Shown here piece by piece: positions 11,015-25,368 of a stretch of DNA of 64,000 bases. Under the pieces are notes generated by a model. That model worked only from the letters and a program-made list of their open reading frames with translations, had not been told where the DNA came from and did not search any database. Location: positions 58,308,001 through 58,372,000 of the forward strand of contig CANTUV010000024.1 in NCBI GenBank assembly GCA_947685225.1, in the 5' to 3' direction. Source of the DNA: Garcia nutans (Eukaryota; Streptophyta; Magnoliopsida; Malpighiales; Euphorbiaceae). The translations under genes and the position numbers were made by a program. Positions within the stretch are counted from its first letter, which is position 1, and every line of letters starts with the position of its first letter.

Positions 11015-14000
11015 ATTTTGATACTCGATCCTAACTAGATTTTGATACTTGATCCTAAATGGATTTTGATACTCGATCCTAACTGGATTCGGATACTCGA
11101 TCCTAACTTGATTCGGATACTCTATACAAACTGGATTCGGATACTCAATACTAACTAGATTTGGATACTCGATCCTAACTGGATTGGGATACTCGATCCT
11201 AACTGGATTTGGATACTCAATCCTAAGTTGGATTGGGATACTCGATCCTAACTAGATTTGGATACTCGATCCTAAACTGCATTGGGATATTCGATCCTAA
11301 CTTGATTTGGATAATCGATCCTAACTGGATTTGGATACTCGATCCTTACTGGATTTTTGGATTTGGATACTCGATCCTAACAGGATTTGGATATTCAATC
11401 CTAACTTGATTTTGATACTCGATCCTAACTAGATTTGGATATTCGATCCTAACTGGATTTGGATACTCGATCCTAACTGGATTCGGATACTCGATCCTAA
11501 CTGGATTCAGATACTCTATACAAAATTGATTCGGATACTCAATACTAACTGGATTTGGATACTCGATCCTAACTGGATTGGGATACTTGGTCCTAACTTG
11601 ATTTGGATACTCGATCCTAAATTGGATTGGGATACTCGATACTAACTACATTTGGATACTCGATCCTAAACTGCATTGGGATACTCGATCCTAACTGGAT
11701 TTGGGGATTTGGATAATCGATCCTAACTGGATTTGGATACTCGATCCTAAATTGTATTGGAATACTCGACCCTAATTGGATTTGGATATTCGATCCTAAA
11801 TTGTATTGGGATACCCGATCCTATCTGGATTTCGATACTGGATCTTAACTAAATTTTGATACTCGATCCTAACTAGATTTGGATACGTGATCCTAAATTG
11901 AATTGGGATACTCGATCCTAACTTGATTTAGATACTCAATCATAAATTTGTTTGGGATACTCGATCCTAACTGGATTTGGATACTCAAACCTAATTGGAT
12001 TTGGATACTCGATCCTAAATGGATTTTGATACACAATCCTAACTGGATTCAGATACTCGCTCCTAAATTGGATTGGGATACTCGATCCTAACTTGATTTG
12101 GACATTAGATCCTAAACTGGATTGGGATACTCGATCCTAATTGGATTTGGATACTTGATCCTAACTATATTTGGATACTCGATCCTAAATGGATTTTGAT
12201 ACTCAATCCTAACTGGATTCGAATACTCGATCCTAACTTGATTTGGATACTCAATCCTACACTGGTTTAGGATACTTGATCCTAACTGGATTTGGATACT
12301 CGATCTTAAATTGTATTGGCATACTCGATCCTAACTGGATTTGGATACTCGATCTTAACTGGATTTGTATACTCAATCCTAACTGGATTCAGATACTCTC
12401 TCATAAATTGGATTGGGATACTCGATACTAACTGGATTTTGATACTCGATCCTAACTGGATCTAGATACTCGATCCAAACTGGATCTAGATACTCGATCC
12501 TAACTGGATCTAGATACTCGATCCTAACTGTATTAGTAAATTCAATCCTAACTGGATTTGAATACTCGATCCTAAACTGGATTTGGATAATGATCCTAAC
12601 TGAATTTGGATACTAGACCCTAACTGGTTTTGGATACTCGATTTTAATTGGATTTGGAGACTCGATCCTAAATCTGATTGGGATACTCGATCCTAACTGG
12701 ATTTGGATACTCTAAACTTAACTGGATTGGGATTCTCGATCCTAACTATATTCGGATACTCGATCCTAACTGGATTTGAATACTCGATCCTAATAGGATT
12801 CAGATACTCGATCCTTACTGGATTTATGGATTTGGATACTCAATCCTACACTGGTTTGGGATACTTGATCCTAACTGGATTTGGATACTTGATCCTAAAT
12901 TGGATTGACATACTCGATCTTAACTGGATTTGTATACTCAATCCTAACTGGATTCAGATACTCTCTCCTAAATTGGATTGGGATACTCGATACTAACTGG
13001 ATTTTGATACTCGATCCTAACTGGATCTAGATACTCGATCCTAACTGGATCTAGATACTCGATCCTAATTGGACTAGTATTTTCAATCCTAACTGGATTT
13101 GAATACTCGATCCTCAACTGGATTTGGATACAGGATCCTAACTGAATTTGGATACTAGACCCTAACTGGTTTTGGATACTCGATTTTAATTGGATTTGGA
13201 GACTCGATCCTAAATCTGTTTGGGATACTAGATCCTAACTGGATTTGGATACTCTAAACTTAACTGGATTGGGATTCTCGATCCTAACTATATTCGGATA
13301 CTCGATCCTTACTGGATTTGAATACTCGATCCTAATAGGATTTGGATTCTCGATCCTAACTGATTTTTTATACTCGATCCTAAATGGATTTTGATACTCG
13401 ATCCAAACTAGATTCAGATACTCGATCCTAACTTGATTTGGATACTCGATCCTAACTGATTTGGATACTCGATCCTAACTGGATTCGGATACTCGATCCT
13501 AACTTGATTTGGATACTCAATCCTACATTGGTTTGGGATACTTGATCCTAATTGGATTTGGATACTTGATCCTAAATTGGATTGGCATACTCGATCCTAA
13601 CTGGATTTGGATACTCGATCCTAACTGACTTTTTATACTCGATCCTAAATGGATTTTGATACTCGATCCAAACTAGATTCAGATACTCGATCCTAACTGG
13701 ATTTGGATACTCGATCCTAACTGGATTTGGATACTCGATCCTAAATGGATTTTGATACTCGATCCTAACTGGATTCGGATACTCAATCCTTACTTGATTT
13801 GGATACTCAATCCTACACTGGTTTGGGATACTTGATCCTAACTGGATTTGGATACTTGATCCTAAATTGGATTGGCATACTCAATCTTAACTGGATTTGG
13901 ATACTCGATCCTAACTGGATTCAGATACTTGCTCCTAAATTGGATTGGGATACTCGATCCTAACTGGATGTTGATACTCGATCCTAACTGGATCTAGATA

Positions 14001-17000
14001 CTCGATCCTGACTGGATTTGTATATTCGATCCTAACTGGATTTGAATACTCGATCCTAACTGGATTTGGATACTTGATACTAAATTTGATTATGATACTC
14101 CATCTTAAACTTGATTGGGATACTCGATCCAAAATGGATTTTGATACTCGATTCTAACTAGATTCGGATACACGATCCTAACTTGATTCGGATACTCGAT
14201 AATAACTGGATTCGGATACTCAATACTAACTGGATTTTGGCACTTGATCCTAACTGGATTTGGATACTTGATCTTAAACTGGATTGGGATACTCGATCCT
14301 AACTGGATTTCAATACTCGATCCTAACTGGATTTGGATACTCTATCCAAATAGGATTTGGATACTCGATCCTAACTGGATTTGTGGATTTGGATACTCGA
14401 TCTTAACTGGATTTGGATACTCGATCCTAACTGGATTTGGACACTCGATCCTAACTGGATTTGGATACTCAATCCTAATTGGATTGGGATACTCGAACCT
14501 AATTGGATTTGGATACTCGATCCTAAATTGTATTGGGATACATGATCCTATCTGGATTTGGATACTCGATCCTAACTTAGTTTTGATACTCTATCCTAAC
14601 TAGAATTGGACACTTGATCCTAAATTGGATTGGGATACTCGATCCTAACTTGATTTGGATACTCAATCCTAAACAGGTTTGGGATACTCTATCCTAATTG
14701 GATTTGGATACTCGATCCTAAATTGGATTGGGATACTCGATCCTAACTGGATTTTGATACTCGATCCTAACTAGATTTGGATGCTCGATCCTAAATTGGA
14801 TTGGGATACTCGATCCTAAACTTGATTGGGATACTCGATCCTAACTGGATTTGGATACTCTATCCTAACTTGATTCGGATACCCGACACTAACTGGATTC
14901 GGATACTAAATACTAACTGTATTTGGGTACTCGATCCTAACTGGATTTTGATACTCGATCCTAACTATATTCGGATACTCGATCCTAAATGGATTTTGAT
15001 ACTCAATCCTAAATTGGATTGGGATACTCGATCCTAACCAGATTTGGATACTCTATCCTAACTTGGTTTGGACATTAGATCCTAAACTGGATTGGGATAC
15101 TCGATCCTAACTGGATTTGGATACTCGATCTTAACTGTATTTGGATACTCGATCCTAAATGGATTTTGATACTCAATCCTAAATTGGATTGGGATACTCG
15201 ATCCTAACTAGATTTGGATACTCGATCCTAAACTGAATTGGGATACTCGATCCTAACTGGATTTGGATACTCGATTCAAATAGGATTCGGATACTCGATC
15301 CTAATTGGATTTGTGGATTTGGATACTCAATCCTAACAGGATTTGGATACTCGATACTAACTGGATTTTGATACTCGATCTTAACTGGATTTGGATACTT
15401 GATCCTAAATGGATTCTGATACTCGATCCTAACATGATTCGTATACTCTATACAAACTGGATTCGGATACTCAATACTAACTGGATTTGGATACTCGATC
15501 CTAACTGGATTGGGATACTCGATCCTAACTGGATTTGGATACTCAATCCTAAATTGGATTGGGATACTCGATCCTACTTGGATTTGGATACTCGATCATA
15601 AACTGCATTGGCATACTGGATCCTAACTTTATTTGGATACTCGATCCTAACTGGATTTGGATACTCGATTCAAATAGGATTCAGATACTCAATTCTAACT
15701 GGATTTGTGGATTTGGATACTCGATCCTAACTGGGTTTGGATACTCGATCCTAACTGGATTTTGATACTCGATCCTAACTGGATTTGGACACTCGGTCCT
15801 TAATGGATTTTGATACTCGATCTTAACTGGATTTGGATACTCGATCCTAACTTGATTCGGATACTCTATACAAACTGGATTCGGATACTCAATACTGACT
15901 GGATTTGGATAATCGATGCGAACTGGATTGGGATACTCGATTCTAACTGGATTTGGACACTCGATCCTAACTGGATTTGGATACTCGATCCTAAATGGAT
16001 TTTGATACTCGATCCTAATTGGATTAGGATACTTGATTGTAGACCCTTAATTTTTTACCCAATCCGATCCAATATGCTTGATTTAGTCCAAAATGATTTT
16101 TGTTGTCTAATAGGTTCAAAATAATTTTAATTAAATAGTTTTTGCTTTGTTATCTAATTTTTATTAATAAAAAATAAAAATAAACAAATAAAAATCAAAA
16201 AATAAAAATAAAAATCAGAAAATTTGAATACTCGATCCTAACTTGATTTAGATACTCAATCCTAAATTGGTTTGGGATACTCGATCCTAACTTGATTTAG
16301 ATACTCAATCCTAAATTGGTTTGGGATACTCGATCCTAAATGGATTTGGATACTTGATCCTAAATTGGATTGGGATACTCGATCCTAACTAGATTTGGAT
16401 ACTCGAACCTAACTGGATTTGGATACTCGATCCTAAATGGATTTGATACTCAATCCTAACTGGATTCAGATACTCGCTCCTAAATTGGATTGGGATGCTC
16501 GATCCTAACAGGATTTTGATACTCGATCCTAACTGGATCTGGATATTCAAACCTAACTGGATTTGGATACTCGATCCTAACTGGATTTGGAGACTCAATC
16601 CTAAATTGGATTTGGGTACTCGATCATAACTTGATTTGGACATTAGATCATAAACTGGATTGGGATACTCGATCCTAACTGTATTTGGATACTCGATCGT
16701 AAATGGATTTTGATACTCAATCCTAACTGGATTCGAATACTCGATCCTAACTTGATTTGGATACTCAATCCTACACTGGTTTGGGATACTTGTTCGTAGC
16801 TGGATTTGGATACTCGATCCTAAATTGTATTGGCATACTCGATCCTAATTGGATTTTGATACTCGATTCTAAATGGATTTGGATACTTAATCCTAACCGG
16901 ATTGAGATAGTCGCTCCTAAATTGGATTGGGATAATCGATCCTAACTGGATTTTGATACTCGATCCAAACTGGATTTGAAAACTCGATCCTAACTAGATT

Positions 17001-20000
17001 TGAATACTCGATCCTAACTTAATTTGGATACTCGATCCTAAACAGGATTGTGACACACGATCCTAACTGAATTTGCATACTAGATCCTAACTGGTTTTGG
17101 ATACTCGATCCTAACTGGATTTGAAGACTCGATCCTAAATTGGATTGGGATACTCGATCCTAACTGGATTTGGATACTCGATCCTTAACTGGATTGGAAT
17201 TCTCGATCCTAACTGGATTTGGATACTCGATCCTAATAGGATTCGGATACTCGATCCTAACTGGATTTATGGATTTGGATACTCGATCCTAACTGAATTT
17301 TGATACTCGATCCTGACTGAATTTTGATACTCGATCCTAAATGGATTTTGATAGTCGATCCTAACTAGATTCATATACTCGATCCTAACTTGATTTGGAT
17401 GCTCGATACTAACTGGATTTGGATACTCGATCCTAACAGGATTCAGATACTCGATCCTAACTTGATTTGGATACTCAATCCTACACTGGTTTGGGATACT
17501 TGATCCTAACTGGATTTGGATACTTGATCCTAAATTGGATTGGCATACTATATCCTAACTGGATTTGTCGATGGATTTGGATACTCGATCCTAACTGGAT
17601 TCAGATACTCGCTCCTAAATTGGATATGGATACTCGATCCTAACTGGATTTTAATACTCGATCCTAACTGGATCTAGATACTCGATCCTAACTGGATTTG
17701 TATATTCGATCCTAACTTGATTTGAATACTCGATCCTAACTGGATTTGGATACTCGATCCTAAACTGGATTGTGATACTCGATCCTAACTTAATTTGGAT
17801 GCTAGATCCTAACTGGGTTTGGATACTCGATCGTAACTGGATTTGGAGACTCGATCCAAACTTGATTTGGATACTAGATCCTAAACTGGATTGGGATAAT
17901 CGATCCTAACTGGATTTGTATACTCGATCCTAACTGGATTTGGATACTTGATCATAAATTTGATTGGGATACTCAATCCTAAACTTGATTGTGATACTCG
18001 ATCCTAAAAGGATTTTGATACTCGATTCTAACTGGATTCGGATACTCGATCCTAACTTGATTCGGATACTCGATAATAACTGGATTCGGATACTCAATAC
18101 TAACTTGATTTTGATACTCGATCCTAACTGTATTTCGATACTCGATCCTAACTAGATTTGGATACTCGATCCTAAATTGGATTGGGATACTCGATCCTAA
18201 CTGGATTTGAATACTCGATCCAAAATGTATTTGGATACTCTATTCAAATAGGATTTGGATACTCGATCCTAACAGGATTTGGGGATTTGGATACTCGATC
18301 TTAACTGGATTTGGATACTCGATCCTAACTGGATTTGGACACTCGATCCTAACTGGATTTGGATACTCAATCCTAATTGGATTGGGATACTCGACCCTAA
18401 TTGGATTTGGATACTCGATCCTAAATTTGATTGGGATACACGATCCTATCTGGATTTGGATACTCGATCCTAACTTAATTTTGATGCTCGATCCTCACTA
18501 GAATTGGACACTTGATCCTAAATTGGATTGGGATACTCAATCCTAACTTGATTTGGATACTCAATCCTAAACAGGTTTGGGATACTCAATCCTAATTGGA
18601 TTTGGATACTCGATCCTAAATTGGATTGGGATACTCGATCCTAACTGGATTGGGATACTCGATCCTAACTGGATTTTGATACTCGATACTAAATGGATTT
18701 TGATACTCAATCCTAACTGGATTCAGATATTTGCTCCTAAATTTGATTGGGATAAATGATCCTAACTGGATTTTGATACTCGATCCTAACAAGATCTGGA
18801 TACTCGATCCTAACTGGATTTGGATATTCGATCCTAACTGGATTTGGAGACTCGATCCTAACTGGATTTGGACACTCGATCCTAACTGGATTTGGACACT
18901 CGATCCCAAATTGGATTGGGATACACGATCCTAACTTTATTTGGATATTACATCCTAAACTAGATTGGGATACTTGATCCTAACTTGATTTGGATACTAA
19001 ATCCTAACTTGATTTGGATACTTGATCCTAAATTTGATTGGGATACACGATTCTAAACTTGATTGGGATACTCAATCCTAACTGGATTTGGATACTCGAT
19101 AGTAACTGGATTCGGATACTCAATACTAACTGTATTTGGGTACTCGATCCTAATTAGATTTTGATACTCGATCCTAACTATATTTGGATACTCGATCCTA
19201 ACTTGATTCGGATACTGGATACTAACTGGATTCGGATACTCAATACTAACTAGATTTGGATACTCAATCCTAACTGGATTTGGATACTTGATCCCATATT
19301 GGATTTGGATACTCGATCCTAACTTGATTTGGTTACTCCATCCTAACTGGATTTGGATACTCGATCCAAATAGGATTTGGATACTCGATCCTAGCTGGAT
19401 TTGTGGATTTGGATACTCGATCCTAACTGGATTTTGATACTCGATCCTAACTGGATTTTGATACTCGATCCTAAATGGATTTTGATACTCGATCCTAACT
19501 GGATTCGGATACTCGATCCTAACTTGATTCGGATACTCTATACAAACTGGATTCGGATACTCAATACTAACTAGATTTGGATACTCGATCCTAACTGGAT
19601 TGGGATACTCGATCCTAACTGGATTTGGATACTCAATCCTAAATTGGATTGGGATACTCGATCCTAACTGGATTTGGATACTCGATCCTAAACTGCATTT
19701 GGATACTCGATCCTTACTTGATTTGGATACTCGATCCTAACTGGATTTGGATACTCGATCCAAATAGGATTCGGATACTCGATCCTTACTGGATTTTTGG
19801 ATTTGGATACTCGATCCTAACTGGATTTGGATACTCGATCCTAACTGGATTTTGATACTCGATCCTAACTGGATTTGGATACTCGATCCAAACTGGATTC
19901 GGATACTCGATCCTAACTAGATTCAGATACTCTATACAAATTGGATTCGGATACTCAATACTAACTGGATTTGGATACTCGATCCTAACTGGATTGGGAT

Positions 20001-22229
20001 ACTTGGTCTTAATTGGATTTGGATACTCGATCCTAAATTTGATTGGGATACTCGATCCTAACTGGATTTGGATACTCGATCCCAAACTGCATTGGGATAC
20101 TCGATCCTAACTGGATTTGGGGATTTGGATACTCGATCCTAACTGGATTTGGATACTCGATCCTAAATTGCATTGGGATACTCAACCCTAATTGGATTTG
20201 GATACTCGATCCTAAATTGTATTGGGATACCCGATCTTATCTAGATTTGGATACTCGATCCTCACTGAATTTTGATACTCGATCTTAACTGGATTTGGAT
20301 ACTCGATCCTAAATTGGATTGGGATACTCGATCCTAACTTGATTTAGATACTCAATCCTAAATTGGTTTGGGATACTCGATCCTAACTGGATTTGGATAC
20401 TCGATCCTAAATTGGATTGGGATACTCGATCCTAACTGGATTTGGATACTCGAACCTAATTTGATTTGGATACTCGATCCTAAATGGATTTTGATACACA
20501 ATCCTAACTGGATTCAGATACTCGCTCCTAAATTCGATTGGGATACTCGATCCTAACTTGATTTGGACATTAGATCCTAAACTGGATTGGGATACTCGAT
20601 CCTAATTGGATTTGGATACTCGATCCTAACTGTATCTGGATACTCGATCCTAAATGGATTTTGATACTCGATCCTAACTGGATTCGAATACTCGATCCTA
20701 ACTTGATTTGGATACTCAATCCTACACTGGTTTGGGATACTTGATGCTAACTGGATTTGGATACTCGATCCTAAATTGTATTGGCATACTCGATCCTAAC
20801 TGGATTTGGATACTCGATCCTAACTGGATTTGTATACTCAATCCTAACTGGATTCAGATACTCTCTCCTAAATTGGATTGGGATACTCGATACTAACTGG
20901 ATTTTAATACTCGATCCTAACTGGATCTAGATACTCAATCCTTACTGGATTAGTATATTCAATCCTAATTGGATTTGAATACTCGATCCTAAACTGGATT
21001 TGGATACATGATCCTAACTGAATTTGGATACTAGACCCTAACTGGTTTTGGATACTCTATCCTAACTGGATTTGGAGACTCGATCCTAAATCTGATTGGG
21101 ATACTCGATCCTAACTGGATTTGGATACTCTAAACTTAACTGGATTGGAATTCTCGATCCTAACTAGATTCGGATACTCGATCCTAACTAGATTCGGATA
21201 CTCAATCCTAACTGGATTTGGATACTCGATCCTAATAGGATTCAGATACTCGATCTTTACTGGATTTATGGATTTGGATACTCGATCCTAACTGGATTTG
21301 GATTCTCGATCCTAACTGATTTTTTATTCTCGATCCTAAATGGATTTTGATACTCGATCCAAACTAGATTCAGATACTCGATCCTAACTTGATTCGGATA
21401 CTCGATCCTAACTGGATTTGGATACTCTATCCTAACTGAATTTGGATACTCGATCCTAAATGGATTTTGATACTCGATCCTAACTGGATTCGGATACTCG
21501 ATCCTAACTTGATTTTGCTACTCAATCGTATACTGGTTTGGGATACTTGATCCTAATTGGATTTGGATACTTGATCCTAAATTCGATTGGCATACTCGAT
21601 CTTAACTGGATTTGGATATTCGATCCTAACTGGATTCAGATACTTGCTCCTAAATTGGATTGGGATACTCGATCCTAACTGGATGTTGATACTCGATCCT
21701 AACAGGATCTAGATACTCGATCCTAACTGGATTTGTATATTCGATCCTAACTGGATTTGAATATTCGATCCTAACTGGATTTGGATACTTGATACTAAAT
21801 TTGATTGGGATACTCAATCCTAAACTTGATTGGGATACTCTATCCTAAATGGATTTTGATACTCGATTCTAACTGGATTTGGATACTCGATCCTAACTTG
21901 ATTCGGATACTCGATAATAACTGGATTCGGATACTCAATACTAACTGGATTTTGATACTTGATCCTAACTGGATTTGGATACTCGATCCTAACTAGATTT
22001 GGATACTCGATCCTAAATTGGATTGGGATACTCGATCCTAACTGGATTTGGATACTTGATCGTAAACTGGATTGGGATACTCGATCCTAACTGGATTTGA
22101 ATACTCGATCCTAACTGGATTTGGATACTCTATCCAAATAGGATTTGGATACTCGATCCTAACTGGATTTGTGGATTTGGATACTCGATCTTAACTGGAT
22201 TTGGATACTCAATCCTAATTGGAGTGGGA
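11015..22229. repeat. 24-bp satellite array, left block (11.2 kb)
   Basis: Continuous head-to-tail repeats with a 24-bp unit, first half GGATTTGGATAC and second half TCGATCCTAACT. Frequent variants include a 25-bp form with AAATTGGATTGGG, TTTTGATAC or TTCGGATAC forms, and short GTGGATTTGG insertions. Marker variants recur at long distance: TAAATTTGAT at 14081, 17955 and 21796, and an AATCCTAATTGGA variant at 14461, 18359 and 22201, giving a higher-order repeat of about 3.84-3.90 kb (some 160 units). The only non-satellite stretch is 16037-16222. Because 24 is divisible by three, many frames stay open and give eight-residue repeats such as ILDPNWIW; I do not regard these as genes. Confidence 0.95.
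16037..16222. other. Non-satellite island inside the satellite
   Basis: About 186 bp that do not follow the 24-bp unit. The left part is unique-looking (GTAGACCCTTAATTTTTTAC onward) and the right part from about 16167 is A-rich with AATAAAAATAAA-like runs. Satellite resumes at TTTGAATACTCG. I found no target duplication or inverted ends. It could be a 3'-truncated retroposon with an A-rich tail or trapped ancestral sequence; I cannot identify it. Confidence 0.6.
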
Positions 22230-23256
22230 TGTAATATCCCAAGGTATGCCCTAGAAGTCTTAATACAATTGTTGTTTGATTTGAATTAAATGTATATATG
22301 TTGTTGCAAAGGAAATGATTGTGTTAATGGAATGTATATGTTGTATATATGTTTGTATAATAACATATACATAAGTCAAAATGGAGAGTCAAGGGATGAA
22401 GATATTTATTTGGTTAGTGGTGAAATTACAAAAGGGCATGCTATATGAAAGGAAGTTTAATTATGTTAAAGAGGGCATTTAGGTAATTTTCTTTTGAAAT
22501 TGCATGGTGGAGGTTTAAAGAGAAGAGAAAGTTGACTTTGTTTCTTCAATTTCTTTTCTTTTCAAGTGGTTGCCGGCCATTCTTAAGACAAGAGAGTAAG
22601 AGAAAGGTTTTGAATTCTAAGAGCATATTGAAGGACTTTTCAAGGAATTAAGTGGAAATTCAAGAAGTTTATTATTTTGGTAAGTTCTTTCTCTTGATTC
22701 CTTTTTGTTATTTTGAGTTGTTTGTAAGCTTGATTGTGATTTTGATAGTAAGGTTGTGTTGATGGTTATATGTTGGAATATAACTGATTCAATTAACTAT
22801 GGTGTTGGTTTTGGTTTGAAGATGATAAGTTAAGTGGATGTTGATATTCAAAGAATAAGGTGATGTTGGTTTTAGGGTTTTGAAGTGGTAAGTGATAAAT
22901 TGTATTGTTTTATGTTGGATTAGGTTTTGAAAGAAGGCTTTTGCCCTAATTTGAGAAGTGAAGAATTCTTGGAAAAAGAAAGTGTTTAGAGTTGTATAAG
23001 TGGTGCTTAAGGTAAGTACAAACTATATTGTTGTATATGTGCATATGATGTTTAAACTTAACACACACTTGTTTGTAAATGTGTTAAGGAATCAAATGTA
23101 TTGTTAATGTATATTAGTAATGTGAATATTGTGATGAGCATGTAAAGTAAGGGTTAATGATGTTGATTATGTCCATTTGAATAAGGTTATGTGGTGTACA
23201 ATGTGATATAATTCAACTAAAGGAGATTTGGCTTTGTTTAAAACCTTTAGCCATGA

Positions 23257-23446
23257 GAGACACGGCCAAACTAAGAAGAGACACGGGCAAAACCAAAGAA
23301 TTATTGGGAGACACGGCCAAGTCTAAGGACATTTGGCCGTGTTGGATGATTTTTGGAGAGACACGACCGTGTCCCTTGCCCGTGTCTGCTACTGGATTTT
23401 TGGGTTGAGAGACACGGCCACAAGCTTGGCCGTGTCCCTTGAGGGT
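23257..23446 (+). repeat. GACACGGCC/GGCCGTGTC palindrome cluster
   Basis: Repeated GAGAGACACGGCC arms and their complements, including GACACGGCCACAAGCTTGG running into CCGTGTC. Frames through it give repetitive DTATSLAVSL-like peptides, which I treat as translation of the repeat rather than a gene. Confidence 0.8.
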
Positions 23447-23878
23447 GTTGGCTACTGTGATTGTTCCTTGCTTTTCTTACATTGTTTTGATTCTTCAAAG
23501 ATCTTTATGTACCTAACCCTAAAAGTAAACACTCTAAACACTTTTAAACCAAAGAATGATCCATACAAATGTATGTGGAAGATTATAAATCAATGAATAA
23601 TATAAAGTGTTAAGTATTATAATGATGATGCATATGATACAATATGAACAATGTTATGTTTTATGCATTGTGAATCTTGTGAATGGTAATGTGTTATATG
23701 AATAATGTACTTTGAAATGTTATATCAATGAGGCCATTGTGATTGGCTATGATGATTCAATTGAAAGAAATAATACATGTTTGCCTAATTGATGATGATA
23801 ATTGAGAATGAAATAATAAATGAATTGTGTTATTCAATTTTCAGAGTTTGTTGTTGGTGGCATGCCTAATAATAGTAA

Positions 23879-24108
23879 CACTCTCTTGAAGTTAGGTTGG
23901 GCTTGATCCTTGAAGCCAAGTTGGGTAGAATTTTAACATGTTTTACTCCCCTTGAAGCTTGGTTGGATCTAGTCCTTGAAGCCTAAATGAGATGTTACAA
24001 CCCTTGAAGCTAGGTTGGGTTGGTTCTTGAAGCCATGTTGGGTTGAGACTTAGCATGCTTTGTTCCCCTTGAAGCTTGGTTGAACCTAATCCTTGAAGCC
24101 TAGTTGTG
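23879..24108 (+). repeat. CTTGAAG-type tandem cassette
   Basis: Several imperfect repeats of TTGAAGC(T/C)(A/T)(A/G)GTTGGG alternating with CCTTGAAGCC, between GGCATGCC and CTACTCTGAAAA. Same position and type as in the LARD-like element. Confidence 0.75.
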
Positions 24109-24398
24109 TTTATGATAATGATAAATGTGATGATTCAACCAAAACATCTACTCTGAAAATTGAATGGTATATTAGTGTGTTTTGGGCCCATGCTTGTCTT
24201 TGTTTAATGTGATTTATGAATGGTAAAATGATTGACTAATGAGTCATATGGAAGGATGTTGAAATGTGATATGTTTATATATGTGTACTTTATGGAATAT
24301 AAAGGTATGTTGTTAGCCTTCCATCTATGATGTTGATTATTAATAAAATGTGTGACATTACATTGCACTAAAGCAAAATGCTAGCATACTTTGTATTA

Positions 24399-24436
24399 CT
24401 AAGCCATTGGCTTAGCGCGATAGTGTTTGACCGCGC
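24399..24436 (+). promoter_or_regulatory. Paired stem-loops, deleted element 5' LTR
   Basis: CTAAGCC-ATT-GGCTTAG followed by GCGCG...CGCGC and CAGGTGAC. One arm of stem 2 has ACCGCGC instead of ATCGCGC, which loses one inner pair but keeps the five GC pairs. Confidence 0.6.
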
Positions 24437-24786
24437 AGGTGACACAGTTGAACCTGAAGGCTCCTCGAGACCAAGTGAGATTAGACATTGAGGATTTTCT
24501 TTGGGACTTAAAGATCAGAGAAGAGCTGCCAATCATGTATATATTCTATGTTTTGTAAACTTTGATTTATAACATATTTGTAATAACTTCCGTTGTGAAT
24601 TATTAAACACTTTATATATAGTGTCTTTTGGATTTCTTTTATTTGTTTGAGATTGGTTTCACTTATTTACAAAGATATTTGTTGTGTCTTTTAAACCCTG
24701 GCATTTTCTATATTCAGTATACGTATATTACGATCGTTTAAGCATGCTTGGTACGTATACAGGGTATAGAGGTGTTAAAATTGTTT

Positions 24787-24799
24787 TGGTATCAGAGCC
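24787..24799 (+). promoter_or_regulatory. Primer binding site (initiator Met tRNA)
   Basis: TGGTATCAGAGCC, 7 bp after the LTR end, identical to the site of the full-length element. It would still allow reverse transcription to start if the element RNA were packaged by a helper. Confidence 0.92.
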
Positions 24800-24806
24800 A
24801 AGGTTT

Positions 24807-25322
24807 GAGAAAGTGAAAATGATTCGAGATAGGTTGAAAACAGCTTCAGACCGACAGAAGTCTTATTCAGATTTGAAGAGGAGAGACATTGAGTATAATG
24901 TGGGAGATAAGGTATTTTTGAAAGTGTCTCCTTGGAAGAAGATCTTGAGGTTTGGTCGGAAAGGGAAATTAAGTCCTCGGTTCATTGGACCGTATGAAAT
25001 TTTGGAAAGAATTGGGCCAGTTGCTTATGGGCTTGCTTTGCCACCTGAGTTGGATAGGATCCATAATGTATTCCATGTTTCTATGTTGAGGAGGTACAGG
25101 TCAGATCCATCTCATGTGTTGCCAATTGAATCGATTGAAGTAAGTCCGGATTTGATATTTGAAGAAGAACCAGTTGCTATTTTGGCACGTGAAGTGAAAG
25201 AATTGAGATATAAGAAAGTGCCTTTAGTGAAGGTTCTATGGAAGAATCATACAAAGAAAGAGACAACTTGGGAAAGTGAGCAAACAATGCGAGATCAATA
25301 TCCTCAACTATTTCAGACTTGA
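24807..25322 (+). pseudogene. Remnant of pol: integrase C-terminus with GPY/F motif and chromodomain
   Basis: About 171 codons, uninterrupted to TGA, equal to the last part of the full-length Gag-Pol. Visible parts are the KKILRFGRKGKL basic stretch, a GPYEILERIGPVAYGLALP GPY/F motif, FHVSMLRRYRSDP, and the chromodomain with VKVLWKNH and TTWESEQTM. All upstream gag, protease, reverse transcriptase, RNase H and integrase core are deleted. The frame extends back through primer site and LTR end to an ATG at 24744, giving a possible 193-residue fusion. A chromodomain binds histone H3 tails in this family; whether this one is expressed is unknown. Most likely a dead remnant. Confidence 0.85.
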
Positions 25323-25355
25323 TATCAGGTAATTTTGAGGATGAAATTTCTTTTT

Positions 25356-25368
25356 AGAGGGGGAGAAT
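25356..25368 (+). promoter_or_regulatory. Polypurine tract
   Basis: AGAGGGGGAGAAT directly before TGTAATATCC of the 3' LTR. Upstream the usual TTCGAGGACGAAATT reads TTTGAGGATGAAATT. Confidence 0.9.

Larger units (their letters stand above)
22230..24779 (+). repeat. 5' LTR of the deleted element (2550 bp)
   Basis: Starts TGTAATATCCCAAGGTATG and ends GGTGTTAAA where the partner LTR has GGTGTTACA, so the terminal CA has been altered. It contains a GACACGGCC cluster (23257-23446), a CTTGAAG cassette (23879-24108), the paired stem-loops (24399-24436) and donor-like GGTAAGTAC near 23010. It lacks roughly 66 bp of the GACACGGCC cluster present in the partner LTR. Confidence 0.92.

Noticed and set aside
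11015..11060. Telomere-like or rDNA spacer repeat
   Set aside because: The unit does not resemble the plant telomere repeat TTTAGGG, and no rRNA sequence is nearby.
12243..20896. Dozens of 60-120-codon frames with ILDPNWIW, GYSILTGF, VRIEYPNP or SSIQIQLG repeats
   Set aside because: They are direct translations of the 24-bp satellite in several frames of both strands; no conserved start, domain or codon signature.
11015..22229. CRISPR-like regular short repeats
   Set aside because: Repeats are contiguous with no unique spacers, and the context is a plant genome.
23301..23596. Frames with DTAVSLARV / DTATSLAVSLEGVG-like repeats, also at 1023-1268, 7337-7582, 29777-30022, 33385-33675, 40785-41075, 55298-55693 and 62759-63154
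   Set aside because: They translate the GACACGGCC palindrome clusters of LTRs. Both strands give similar-looking peptides, as expected from palindromes.
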